Shown one piece after another: positions 1-7,438 of a stretch of 10,842 bases of DNA. Origin of the DNA: Eubacteriales Family XIII. Incertae Sedis bacterium (lineage in GTDB: Bacteria; Bacillota; Clostridia; Peptostreptococcales; Anaerovoracaceae); contig JAITNA010000187.1 in NCBI GenBank assembly GCA_031290715.1, forward strand, positions 1-10,842, read 5' to 3'. A model generated the notes under the pieces. It was given only the letters and a program-made list of their open reading frames with translations. It did not search any database and was not told the DNA's origin. Both the position numbers and the translations under genes were made by a program. How positions within the stretch are numbered: position 1 is the first letter of the stretch; every line of letters starts with the position of its first letter.

Positions 1-130
1 CCGCGTATATTGCCGCACTTCTTCGGCAAAAAGCCTCACAATACCACCAGTATTGTTGCGTTTTTTGCCTGTGAATTGCGACAATATCCACGGCAAATCC
101 GCACACCTTAATTAATCAGCGTTTCCTTAA
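1..130 (-). repeat. Unrecognised repeat-like element running off the left edge
   Basis: This gene-poor stretch lies beyond the 3' end of thiI. Its inner border (116-130, TCAGCGTTTCCTTAA) nearly matches both arms of the inverted repeat between rny and rodA. It also contains a small perfect hairpin, ACAATAC-cacca-GTATTGT, at 38-56. Read on the minus strand, two frames stay open from about position 95 to the window edge, but neither has an ATG with a ribosome binding site here. I do not recognise the product. It could be the end of a dispersed non-coding element or the start of an unseen gene. The shared border motif is seen in the sequence; the element status is inference. Confidence 0.35.
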
Positions 131-147
131 CGATGTCGCTTTCAAAT

Positions 148-175
148 ATTATACCACTTCCTTTTTTCTTTTCAA
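148..175 (-). promoter_or_regulatory. Putative sigma-A promoter pointing out of the left edge
   Basis: On the minus strand there is a TTGAAA box (170-175), a 16-nt spacer and a perfect TATAAT (148-153) preceded by TGG, which gives an extended -10. It lies downstream of thiI and would transcribe leftwards, through the 1-130 element and out of the window. The match is good but the region is AT-rich, so a chance match is possible. Confidence 0.45.
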
Positions 176-191
176 TAAATAAAGAAGTGAA

Positions 192-208
192 CACAATGGG
201 GACCGTGG
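192..208 (-). repeat. Diverged REP-like copy downstream of thiI
   Basis: Read on the minus strand this is CCACGGTCCCCATTGTG. It shares the 12-nt core GTCCCCATTGTG with the three better copies near the two ATPase genes. The 5' half differs (CCACG instead of CTACG). It sits in the short gap just past the thiI stop codon, the same kind of place as the other copies. Confidence 0.5.
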
Positions 209-229
209 AAAAGTGATTACTCCCAGTGA

Positions 230-1588
230 TCACCCCAAAGCATTCGCCGTATAAATCTCTTTCGACGCGAGGACCTCGGCTTCCAATGCGACCAGACCGC
301 CCGCCCGCGCTTCCGACGCTTCGATGGCCTGAAGGTCGGGCCTTGTGGACGGATGGCGCGGCAGAAAGACCGTACAGCAATCCTCGTAAGGCAGGATCGA
401 CGTTTCGTAGGTGCCGATCTCCCGCGCGCGGTCTATGATGTCCACCTTGTCCATCGCGATGAGCGGGCGCAGCACGGGGATTTGCACGGCGGCATCCGTG
501 ACCGCGATCGACTCGGCGGTCTGACTGGCGACCTGCCCGAGATTTTCACCGGTGATGAGGAAACCCGCGTCCGCGTCCCGCGCCGCCTTCTCCGCAATCC
601 GCATCATCGCCCGGCGCGTCAGGATGGTCATTTCGCTTTCCGGGCAGTTTGTCGCGAGCGCTTCCTGAACCGGCAAAAGGTTGGCGATATGGACGCGAAT
701 GCTGCCGCAATAGCCGGCGAGGATGTCCGCCAGATCGCAGACCTTTTCTTCCGCGCGCTTGCTTGTATAAGGATAGGAATGAAAGTGCAGCGCTTCGATC
801 CTCATCCCGCGCTTTGCCATGAGCCACGCCGCCACGGGGCTGTCGATCCCCCCGGAAAGAAGCACAAGCCCCTTGCCGTTCGTACCGAGCGGAAGCCCTC
901 CGAAGCCTTTCATGCGATCATCGTAAAGCAGGACGTCCTTGCGCCGCAGATGGACATAAAGCATGACCTCGGGCCTGCGCACATCGACCTTGACGCGGGC
1001 GCCGAGCGCGTCGAGTACCGCTTCCCCGATGTCGGCGGCAAGCTCGGGCGACTGAATGGGATAGGTCTTGTCCGCGCGTTTCGCATTGATCTTGAATGTG
1101 ACTGGGCGTTCGCAATCGTCCGACAGCCGCCCGCGCAGCCATAGTGCCGCCGCTTCGCGGATATCCGCCATCCCGCGCGAAAGGATTTCCCACGCGGGGC
1201 TGACGGTAGATACGCCGAAAACGCGGAGAATTTCCTCCGCGATCGCCTGTTCCCGTCCCGCCGCGTATTTGCGGACAAGGATAAGCCCCCCGTCCGCTTC
1301 GGCGTACGCGCCGCCGACAGCGCCAACATCACCGCCAACGCCGCCAACGCCAACGCCGCCAACGCCAACGCCAACACCAACGCCAACATCACCGCCAACG
1401 CCGACACCATCGCCGCCAACGCCAACGCCAACATCACCAACATCCCCGCCACCCGGCAAAGCCTTTTTCATGGCCGCCCGAATCCGCCGCAGCAATATCT
1501 TCTCGAAATACGGTTTGTTCATCCCTTTCAGGGCGACTTCACCGTACCTGACGATAAGGATTCTATTGATTTGACCGCTCCCCGTCAT
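230..1588 (-). CDS. thiI: tRNA 4-thiouridine synthase ThiI, short form, with (Val-Gly)n insert
   Basis: ThiI adenylates U8 of tRNA and replaces its oxygen with sulfur to give s4U; in some bacteria it also feeds sulfur to thiazole synthesis. The protein is 452 aa. Residues 1-110 form the ferredoxin-like domain (RYGEVALKG near 14-22). THUMP follows at about 110-225. The PP-loop ATPase has SGGIDSP at 245-251. Conserved family stretches are GENLGQVASQT (347-357), RPLIAMDK and GTYETS, plus EDCC with Cys404/405. There is no C-terminal rhodanese domain, as in the Bacillus type. ATG at 1588 was chosen because it overlaps the desulfurase stop (ATGA), it matches the family N-terminus, and the longer reading frame has no family similarity. 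Residues 46-93 are a Gly/Val repeat foreign to the family, in a loop of the first domain. Confidence 0.95.
   Translation of the reverse strand: MTGSGQINRILIVRYGEVALKGMNKPYFEKILLRRIRAAMKKALPGGGDVGDVGVGVGGDGVGVGGDVGVGVGVGVGGVGVGGVGGDVGAVGGAYAEADGGLILVRKYAAGREQAIAEEILRVFGVSTVSPAWEILSRGMADIREAAALWLRGRLSDDCERPVTFKINAKRADKTYPIQSPELAADIGEAVLDALGARVKVDVRRPEVMLYVHLRRKDVLLYDDRMKGFGGLPLGTNGKGLVLLSGGIDSPVAAWLMAKRGMRIEALHFHSYPYTSKRAEEKVCDLADILAGYCGSIRVHIANLLPVQEALATNCPESEMTILTRRAMMRIAEKAARDADAGFLITGENLGQVASQTAESIAVTDAAVQIPVLRPLIAMDKVDIIDRAREIGTYETSILPYEDCCTVFLPRHPSTRPDLQAIEASEARAGGLVALEAEVLASKEIYTANALG
1310..1455 (-). repeat. In-frame GTTGGC minisatellite inside thiI
   Basis: The sense strand is built from GTTGGC hexamers (Val-Gly) with GGT and GAT variants, covering residues 46-93 of ThiI. 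There is a higher-order period: the 23 nt at 1321-1343 are identical to 1381-1403, exactly 60 bp (20 codons) apart, and a partial third copy lies at about 1425-1440. All observed units keep the reading frame. The tract lies between KKALPGG and the strand GLILVRKY, a position where short ThiI proteins normally have a brief loop. The opposite strand is an open Pro-Thr-rich frame, a by-product of the repeat. Confidence 0.9.
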
Positions 1589-2814
1589 CGGAAAGACCCG
1601 ACCCGCCGATAGCGGGAAACCGCTTTTTTGAGCCTGTCGATCACAAACTCCATCTCGCTCACCGTATTCATGCAGCTCAAGCCGAAACGAATGGCGCCCT
1701 CCGCAAATTCTTTCCCCAGTCCGATGGCCGCCAATGTCCCGCTTTCCTTCGGCCCGTCTTTGCCGAGCGAAGCGCAAGCGGAGCCTGTGGAAACGTAGAT
1801 TCCGCTCTTCTCCAATTCATGAAGGATCACCTCGCCGCGCGTCCCCGGAAAGCTGACGTTCAGCAGATAGGGGGAGCAGCACCCCGGCTTGCCCGTTACG
1901 GAAGCGTCCTCGGGGCTGTTGACCCGCATGTCCGGAATCTCGGCGCGAAGGCCTTCGAGCAGCCGCCTTCGGCAGCCGTTGACCTGCTTTGCGTGCCCCA
2001 CGATGTCCGCTGACGCAATGCGCGCGCTGACGCCGAAGCCCGCGATACCCGGCACATTTTCCGTACCCGACCGAATGCCGTTCTCCTGCCCGCCGCCGAA
2101 GATCATCGGGTGAAGCTTTGCGGGGTTTGCCGCGTAGAGCGCCCCCACCCCCTTCGGCCCGTGAATCTTGTGGGCGCTGATCGATACAAAATCGACGTGT
2201 CGGAAATCCCCCGCGGAAACGTCGATGGCGAGCTTCCCGAAAGACTGGACGGCGTCGGAATGAATCAGAATCGCCGCGTCATGATCCGCCGCATAGGACG
2301 TCACGGCACGGGCAATCTCGTCAATCGGCTGAATGGTGCCGATTTCATTATTGACATGAAGGACGGAAACAAGCCCGACGCTGTCGTCGAGCAGCCCGCG
2401 AAAGGCTTTCAGATCGACCATGCCCGGCGACTCGCTCTCCGCGGGAAGCACCGGGATTTTCAGGACGCGGATGCCTTTCCCCGCAAGGGCGTTCGCCGCG
2501 TTTGCCACAGCCGGATGCTCGACCGCCGAGATCAAAAGCGTTTTGTTCTTCTCCGGCGACGGACTATAGAAAGACGAAAACAGAGCCAGATTGTCTGACT
2601 CTGTTCCCCCGCCCGTGAAAACAAGGTGCGAAGGCTTGGCGGCCAGGGCGAACGCGATCTGCTGCCGCGCCTGTTTCACAATGCGCTCCGCTTCCTGCCC
2701 CGCGGTATGGAGGGAGGAGGGATTCGCGAAACGCTCCGTGAGTGCGAAATATACCGCTTTGGCCGCCTCGGGGTGAACCCTTGTAGAAGCGCTGTTGTCG
2801 AGATATATCTTCAT
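1585..2814 (-). CDS. Cysteine desulfurase (NifS/IscS class), likely ThiI-dedicated
   Basis: A PLP-dependent enzyme that converts L-cysteine to alanine and holds the sulfur as a persulfide for transfer to acceptors. The product is 409 aa. It opens with YLDNSAST (residues 4-11). The cofactor lysine is K216 in SAHKIHGPKG, RSGTEN follows at 248-253, and the catalytic Cys347 lies in STGSACAS (342-349). Family members such as B. subtilis NifZ sit next to thiI and supply sulfur to a ThiI without rhodanese domain. Here the same arrangement is seen, with a 4-nt ATGA overlap. ATG 2814 is preferred because it directly precedes the conserved start. A TTG nine bases upstream (2823) is the alternative, with GCAGGG close before it. 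The gap to rny is 76 nt with no clear terminator, so co-transcription is possible. Confidence 0.93.
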   Translation of the reverse strand: MKIYLDNSASTRVHPEAAKAVYFALTERFANPSSLHTAGQEAERIVKQARQQIAFALAAKPSHLVFTGGGTESDNLALFSSFYSPSPEKNKTLLISAVEHPAVANAANALAGKGIRVLKIPVLPAESESPGMVDLKAFRGLLDDSVGLVSVLHVNNEIGTIQPIDEIARAVTSYAADHDAAILIHSDAVQSFGKLAIDVSAGDFRHVDFVSISAHKIHGPKGVGALYAANPAKLHPMIFGGGQENGIRSGTENVPGIAGFGVSARIASADIVGHAKQVNGCRRRLLEGLRAEIPDMRVNSPEDASVTGKPGCCSPYLLNVSFPGTRGEVILHELEKSGIYVSTGSACASLGKDGPKESGTLAAIGLGKEFAEGAIRFGLSCMNTVSEMEFVIDRLKKAVSRYRRVGSFR

Positions 2815-2852
2815 CGCCCGCAAAGCCCTGCTTTTTTCATATTATTTTCACA

Positions 2853-2870
2853 ATAACGATAACGATAACA
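2853..2870. repeat. Short ATAACG tandem repeat in the rny-desulfurase gap
   Basis: Three hexamers in a row (ATAACG, ATAACG, ATAACA) lie about 40 nt upstream of the desulfurase start. No function can be assigned. The gap also holds a small GC hairpin at 2876-2889 without a T-run. Confidence 0.5.
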
Positions 2871-2890
2871 ATACCGGACGGCCCCGTCCC

Positions 2891-4441
2891 CTATTTCGCG
2901 TAATCAACCGCGCGCGTTTCGCGCAATACGTTGACCTTGATCTGTCCGGGATATTCCATTTCGCTCTCAATCTTCTTGCTGATCTCCCGCGCGAGAAACA
3001 CGATATCCTTGTCGCTGACCTCGTCCGGCTTTGCGATGATCCGAATCTCGCGGCCCGCCTGAATCGCGAAAGAATGATCGACGCCCTTCGTCGTGTTCGC
3101 GATCTCCTCAAGCTGCTGCAAACGCTTGATATACGTTTCGAGCGTTTCCATGCGCGCGCCCGGCCGAGCCGCCGAAAGCGCGTCCGCCGCCGTGATCAGG
3201 ACCGCTTCCAGATTCTTCGCTTCATAATCGCCGTGATGCGAAGCCATGGAATCGATCACCGTCTGGGACTCCTTGTATTTTTGCAATAATTCGATCCCGA
3301 GATCAACGTGCGTGCCCTCGCGTTCGTGGTCGACAGCCTTCCCGATATCGTGCAGCAAACCCGCCCGTTTCGCCAGTTTTGGGTCAAGGCCGAGCTCGCT
3401 CGCCATCAGCCCCGCAAGCAGCGCCACCTCGACGGAATGCTTCAGTACGTTTTGCCCGTAGCTTGTCCGGTACTTCAGGCGGCCGATCAGCTTGATCAGC
3501 TCCGGGTGCAGGTTGTGTACGCCCGTATCGAAAGAAGCCTGCTCGCCCGCTTCTTTAATAATGTTCGCAACTTCTTTTTCGGCTTTGTTGACCATCTCCT
3601 CGATTCGCGAAGGATGAATCCGGCCGTCGACGATCAGCTTCTCAAGGCTGATCCTCGCCACCTCGCGTTTGACGGGGTCAAAGCCCGACAAAACGACGGC
3701 TTCAGGCGTATCGTCGATGATGAGGTCGATGCCCGTCATGCTTTCGATGGCGCGGATGTTGCGCCCTTCTCGGCCGATGATCCGCCCTTTCATCTCGTCG
3801 TTGGGAAGCGGCACGACGGAAACGGTGATCTCCGCCACATGATCCGCCGCGCAGCGCTGAATCGCGCCCGTGATGATCTCCTTGGCCTTGCGGTCCCCGT
3901 TTTCGCGGGCTTCCTGCTCGATTTCCTTGATCAGAACGGACGCTTCGGTACGCACCTCTTTCTCAACATTGCTGAGCAGAATCTGCTTGGCTTCGTCCTT
4001 CGTATACCCCGAAATCTTCTCCAACTCGGCGTTTTGCCGGTCGAGCGATTCCGTAAGCACCGATTCCTTGTCGACGATACTCTTTTCTTTTTGGGAGATA
4101 TTCTCCTCTTTCTTCTCGATATTTTCGATCTTTTTGTCAAGCGTTTCTTCTTTTTGAATCAGCCGCTTCTCGGATTTTGAAATCTCAAGCCGCCGCTGTT
4201 TGATATCCTCATCCGTTTCCTTTTTGATACGATGCGCTTCTTCTTTCGCTTCAAGTATCTGTTCCTTTCGGATGGACTCCGCTCTTTTCTCCGAGTCCAA
4301 TATCAAATTTTTCGCTGTCTGTTCCGCATTCCCAATCGTTTTTTCGCCGATTGCCTTTCTCATGATATACCCAAACAGAAGCCCGACTACCGCAGCGACG
4401 ACGGCAATCAGGATGACCCATCTCGTGTCTATGGTGAACAC
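2891..4441 (-). CDS. rny: Ribonuclease Y
   Basis: RNase Y is a membrane-anchored endoribonuclease that starts mRNA decay in Firmicutes. At 516 aa it is close to the usual length of about 520. Residues 9-27 form one transmembrane helix. A highly charged Lys/Glu-rich coiled coil spans about 30-195. The KH domain has GRIIGREGRN at 219-228. The HD domain carries H335, the HDIGK motif (H364, D365) and D420 in AADALSAARPG. The C-terminus (YPGQIKVNVLRE) is typical. The in-frame GTG at 4441 overlaps its own Shine-Dalgarno (GAGGAGGTG), so true initiation may be a few codons in, at ATA 4432, which has proper spacing. It diverges from rodA and is followed by the desulfurase-thiI pair. Confidence 0.95.
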   Translation of the reverse strand: MFTIDTRWVILIAVVAAVVGLLFGYIMRKAIGEKTIGNAEQTAKNLILDSEKRAESIRKEQILEAKEEAHRIKKETDEDIKQRRLEISKSEKRLIQKEETLDKKIENIEKKEENISQKEKSIVDKESVLTESLDRQNAELEKISGYTKDEAKQILLSNVEKEVRTEASVLIKEIEQEARENGDRKAKEIITGAIQRCAADHVAEITVSVVPLPNDEMKGRIIGREGRNIRAIESMTGIDLIIDDTPEAVVLSGFDPVKREVARISLEKLIVDGRIHPSRIEEMVNKAEKEVANIIKEAGEQASFDTGVHNLHPELIKLIGRLKYRTSYGQNVLKHSVEVALLAGLMASELGLDPKLAKRAGLLHDIGKAVDHEREGTHVDLGIELLQKYKESQTVIDSMASHHGDYEAKNLEAVLITAADALSAARPGARMETLETYIKRLQQLEEIANTTKGVDHSFAIQAGREIRIIAKPDEVSDKDIVFLAREISKKIESEMEYPGQIKVNVLRETRAVDYAK

Positions 4442-4447
4442 CTCCTC
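4430..4447 (-). promoter_or_regulatory. Strong Shine-Dalgarno of rny, overlapping the annotated GTG start
   Basis: The minus strand reads GAGGAGGTGTTCACCATA. AGGAGG ends on the G of the GTG codon, leaving no spacer. The ATA codon three codons downstream lies 8 nt from AGGAGG and is in frame. Either GTG is used with an unusually close SD, or a rare AUA start is used, or the base is an ATG mutation or error. Confidence 0.6.
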
Positions 4448-4501
4448 AGTGATTGAAGATATTATATAATAATATATATATTATCTATTTCATTGCTGTA
4501 A

Positions 4502-4563
4502 GGAAGCGCTGAAGCAAATCTTTTCAGGTAAATCATATAATATATCTTCAAATCAGCGCTTCC
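4502..4563. repeat. 11-bp inverted repeat between rny and rodA
   Basis: GGAAGCGCTGA (4502-4512) and TCAGCGCTTCC (4553-4563) are perfect inverted arms around a 40-nt AT-rich centre. Each arm contains the palindrome AGCGCT. Extending the arms gives the consensus TCAGCGCTTCC(C/T)TA, also found at 116-130 with one more change. It could be a MITE-like remnant, a shared operator for the divergent genes, or a structured leader. The right arm ends 19 nt upstream of a TATAAT (4583-4588) that could serve rodA. A TATAAT for rny lies on the minus strand at 4461-4466. No convincing -35 box accompanies either. Confidence 0.6.
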
Positions 4564-4653
4564 CTAATCATATTATCTACATTATAATGTGGGAAGCTTA
4601 TTATTGTCAATTTATTGCTACTACGAAGTTAACCGCAGCTTGGATTCAAACTT

Positions 4654-5769
4654 ATGGGCCCTGTTCTCGAAACGATCAAACGCATCGACAAAATCCTCCT
4701 CGTCCTCCCGATTCTGTTCGGATTGATGAGCGTGTTCATGATCTCCAGTATCACCGCGTCCGCGGACGACCCGCTGTCGCAGAAGGTCGTCGTCCAGATT
4801 GCCGCCTACGCCGTCGGCTTCGTATTTCTGGCCCTTTGCCTGATTTTTGACTACAAAATCCTCCTGCGCATAGACCGGATTCTGTACGGGCTCGCCATTC
4901 TCGTTCAATGCACGGTATACATCCCGGGGCTCGGCGAGGAGCGCTACGGCTCGCGCGCGTGGGTCAATCTCGGCATCACCACCGTACAGCCGTCCGAATT
5001 GGTGAAAATCATTTTTGTCGTGGTAATGGCCGCGTGGCTGACAAGGCACCGAGAGGACCTCAAAACCGTGAAAGGCTTCCTCATCGCCTTCCTCTACGGA
5101 ATACCGATCGTCGGCATCGTCCTGATTGAGGACATGGGCTCCGGCATCGTCATGGCCTTCATGCTCATCGGCCTGATTTTCGCCGCGGGTCTGAAAACGG
5201 GTATCTTCCTCCGTTTTGCCGCTGTCCTCGTCGTCTTAGTCCCCGTGATCTACCGCTTCCTCGACCCCTACCAGAAAGAACGCTTCTCGGCCTTCCTGCA
5301 CCCCGACGACCTCTCGATTCAGGCGACCTATCAGGTCTATCAGGCCAAAGTGGCGATCGGCAGCGGCGGCCTGTTCGGCAAAGGCTTTCGGGAGGGCGCC
5401 ATCAAAGTATCCAACCTCCTGCCCGTCCAAGAATCCGACTTCATCTTCCCCATCATCTGCGAGGAATTCGGTCTGCTCGGCGGTCTTGCCGTGATCGTGC
5501 TTTACGGCGTCCTGCTCGGCCGGATATGGCTGACCGTCGCCAAGGCGACAGAGCTCTTCGGGGCGCTCATCGCAGTCGGCTATATGTGCATGTTCGGGGT
5601 TCAAATCTTTGAAAACATCGGCATGACAATGGGGCTCATGCCGGTCACCGGTATCACGCTGCCCTTCCTGTCAGCGGGCGGCTCCTCCGTCCTCGCCAAC
5701 ATGATCGCCATAGGCCTGATCCTGGGAATCAAATTCCGGGACAGCAGCCGCAAAATCAAATACAAATAA
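4654..5769 (+). CDS. rodA: RodA-type SEDS peptidoglycan glycosyltransferase
   Basis: SEDS proteins polymerise lipid II into glycan strands in the cytoplasmic membrane; RodA works with a class B PBP in side-wall elongation. The protein is 371 aa with about ten hydrophobic segments. Conserved parts are RAWVNLG then QPSEL (112-116), IEDMGSG (158-164), YQVYQAKVAIGSGGLFGKG (226-244), the extracellular-loop SDFIF with the acidic D262, and the end block IGMTMGLMPVTGITLPF. The last block favours RodA over FtsW. The usual SYGGSS is SAGGSS here (340-345). ATG 4654 is the first ATG after an in-frame stop at 4630-4632. No Shine-Dalgarno is visible before it, so the start is less certain. The stop TAA coincides with the first bases of a repeat. 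SpoVE is a possible alternative label. Confidence 0.88.
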   Translation: MGPVLETIKRIDKILLVLPILFGLMSVFMISSITASADDPLSQKVVVQIAAYAVGFVFLALCLIFDYKILLRIDRILYGLAILVQCTVYIPGLGEERYGSRAWVNLGITTVQPSELVKIIFVVVMAAWLTRHREDLKTVKGFLIAFLYGIPIVGIVLIEDMGSGIVMAFMLIGLIFAAGLKTGIFLRFAAVLVVLVPVIYRFLDPYQKERFSAFLHPDDLSIQATYQVYQAKVAIGSGGLFGKGFREGAIKVSNLLPVQESDFIFPIICEEFGLLGGLAVIVLYGVLLGRIWLTVAKATELFGALIAVGYMCMFGVQIFENIGMTMGLMPVTGITLPFLSAGGSSVLANMIAIGLILGIKFRDSSRKIKYK

Positions 5770-5797
5770 CACAGAAAACTACGCCCCCATTGTGTTT
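5767..5797 (+). repeat. Left inverted-repeat copy flanking ATPase 1
   Basis: The 31 nt starting TAACACAGAAAACTACG and ending TTGTGTTT match the reverse complement of 7439-7469 with 28 of 31 identities. The pair is oriented like terminal inverted repeats around 1.7 kb containing only the ATPase 1 gene. The rodA stop codon is formed by its first three bases. The core ACTACG-CCCCATTGTG belongs to the REP-like family seen four more times. Confidence 0.7.
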
Positions 5798-5838
5798 CCA
5801 AATCCGGAGCGTTTGAATAATAATAAGAAAATCGTTGT

Positions 5839-5866
5839 TTGTTTTAAACTCACAATATAGTATAAT
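5839..5866 (+). promoter_or_regulatory. Putative promoter of ATPase 1
   Basis: A perfect TATAAT at 5861-5866 has a weak -35 candidate, TTGTTT, at 5839-5844 with a 16-nt spacer. It lies inside the repeat-bounded segment, about 60 nt upstream of the start codon. A second TATAAT lies at 5894-5899. Confidence 0.4.
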
Positions 5867-5927
5867 GCTGTTAAGTACAAGAAAAACAACTATTATAATA
5901 TAGATAAGTCAAAGGAGATTGATTGTT

Positions 5928-7394
5928 ATGGCAATTGTTACTGAAGCGCAGGTCGTCAAGGTCTTGCAGCAGGTCAACCCTTGGTGGAGAAATCCTGCCG
6001 AGACAAGCGCCCGCGCAAAACCCCAAAAACGTGTCGCTTACTATGAAGCGATGAAGATCATTGAACACAAGAGCATTCGGCGATTCGCGGTCTTGTCGGG
6101 CGCGCGGCGCGTCGGGAAAACGACCATCCTTTATCAGATGATCGGCAAATTGATCAGCGAGGGAGTGAATCCGAAGAACATCCTGTATGTGTCTTTCGAC
6201 AATCCGATGATCAAACTGATCAATGTGGACGAAGTTCTTGGCATTTATGAAACCCTTTACCCGATCACAGGGGAACGTTATTTGTTCTTTGACGAGATTC
6301 AGTATACGAAAGACTGGGAACTCTGGATGAAAGTCATCTACGACACGCGGAGCGACGTGCGCATGGCCGCAACCGGATCCGCCAGCCCTGTGCTTGAAAA
6401 GGGGGCTTCAGACAGCGGGGCGGGGCGGTGGAATGTGCTCAAAGTCCCTACGATGTCATTCTACGAATATTGCGAGCTTCTGTCTGTTCCCGCCCGGCCT
6501 GTCGTCCCTGACGGGCTTCGGATTACGGAATTGTCCTCATGGCCAACGGGGGAACTCGCTGACCTGATGAATCTGTTCACGCCTTTGCAGCAACACTTTA
6601 ACCGCTACCTGACAATCGGGGGATTTCCTGAGCTTGCCCTTTCGGACGACGATTCCTACGCGCAGAGGATGCTTCGGGAGGATGTGGTTGACAAAGTGAT
6701 CAAACGCGATGTTCTGACACTTTTCAATGTCAGGAACCCCTTGTCAATGGAGAAATTGTTCCTCTATCTCTGCATGAATTCATCTGATATTTTCAACAAG
6801 CAAGCGGCGGCGAGCGCGCTTGAGAATATTAATACGGCGACGGTTGAGGATTATGTCCGCTTCCTCGAAATGTCCAATTTGATATACGTTTCCCATCCCG
6901 TAAGCGTCGGAGGCAAGTCGGCCTTGAAAGGCAAGCCCAAGATTTATATCGCGGACGCGGCAATACGAAATGCCGTATTGATGATGGAGGATGTTCTTTC
7001 CGATGATACGGAGATGGGTATCATGGTCGAAACGCTTGTGTACAAGCACGTTGTTTCATTTTACCAAAATGCCGTTTCCGCAAACATCGGATATTACAGG
7101 AAATCCAAAGACAATCAGAAAGTGGTTGATGTCGTCGTCGAGCTTCCGAAGGAGAAAATTCTCTGCGAGGTCAAATACCGGAATGATTCCGCGCTTCCCG
7201 ATACAGACGCGATCGTCGCGCTCTCCCGCGAAGAAAACACAGCTGTGTCGCATTCTCTTGTCATTACCAAAAGTCTGTCTGATTATGGAGTCAGCAAGCA
7301 TGAAACCCGGATCCCTGTTTTCCGTGTTCCCGCGCTGCCCTTCGTGTATATCCTCAGCCGTGCCGAGGCGCTTGGCGGGGGCGGGAGAATGTAA
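5928..7394 (+). CDS. AAA_14/DUF4143-type ATPase 1
   Basis: The 488-aa product belongs to the widespread AAA family with a C-terminal DUF4143 domain, whose biological role is not established. Walker A is GARRVGKTT (58-66), Walker B is YLFFDEIQ (118-125) and a sensor-like AATGSA is at 147-152. The middle (about 220-330) looks helical or winged-helix-like. The C-terminal part resembles a PD-(D/E)xK fold: E368 in the first helix, D401 (VVDVVVE), and E414-V-K416 (ILCEVKYR), so nuclease residues look intact. ATG 5928 follows AAAGGAGA with good spacing; a TTG at 5919 is too close to that site. Inverted repeats flank it at both ends. It faces a different member of the same family, tail to tail. No signal peptide is seen. 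DNA-related defence, transfer or stress roles are only guesses. Confidence 0.85.
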   Translation: MAIVTEAQVVKVLQQVNPWWRNPAETSARAKPQKRVAYYEAMKIIEHKSIRRFAVLSGARRVGKTTILYQMIGKLISEGVNPKNILYVSFDNPMIKLINVDEVLGIYETLYPITGERYLFFDEIQYTKDWELWMKVIYDTRSDVRMAATGSASPVLEKGASDSGAGRWNVLKVPTMSFYEYCELLSVPARPVVPDGLRITELSSWPTGELADLMNLFTPLQQHFNRYLTIGGFPELALSDDDSYAQRMLREDVVDKVIKRDVLTLFNVRNPLSMEKLFLYLCMNSSDIFNKQAAASALENINTATVEDYVRFLEMSNLIYVSHPVSVGGKSALKGKPKIYIADAAIRNAVLMMEDVLSDDTEMGIMVETLVYKHVVSFYQNAVSANIGYYRKSKDNQKVVDVVVELPKEKILCEVKYRNDSALPDTDAIVALSREENTAVSHSLVITKSLSDYGVSKHETRIPVFRVPALPFVYILSRAEALGGGGRM

Positions 7395-7438
7395 GTCGCA
7401 ATTCCGTGCAAATGGTTATCCGTGCGAAGCAGAGGGAC

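Noticed and set aside
1310..1455. Tandem array considered as a CRISPR or VNTR locus outside genes
   Set aside because: Units are hexamers without unique spacers and stay in the thiI reading frame.
1068..1574. Long plus-strand frame rich in Pro-Thr opposite thiI
   Set aside because: It is the complement of the GTTGGC minisatellite in a high-GC gene; the opposite strand has all ThiI motifs.
1589..1777. N-terminal extension of ThiI to 1777
   Set aside because: It lies wholly within the desulfurase gene, lacks family similarity, and the ATGA-coupled start at 1588 fits the family.
2812..2840. Nine-codon upstream frame (MKKAGLCGR) overlapping the desulfurase ATG as a leader peptide
   Set aside because: No ribosome binding site precedes it and there is no attenuator structure; probably chance.
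2876..2889. GC hairpin after rny as a Rho-independent terminator
   Set aside because: The stem is five pairs and no T-run follows on the minus strand.
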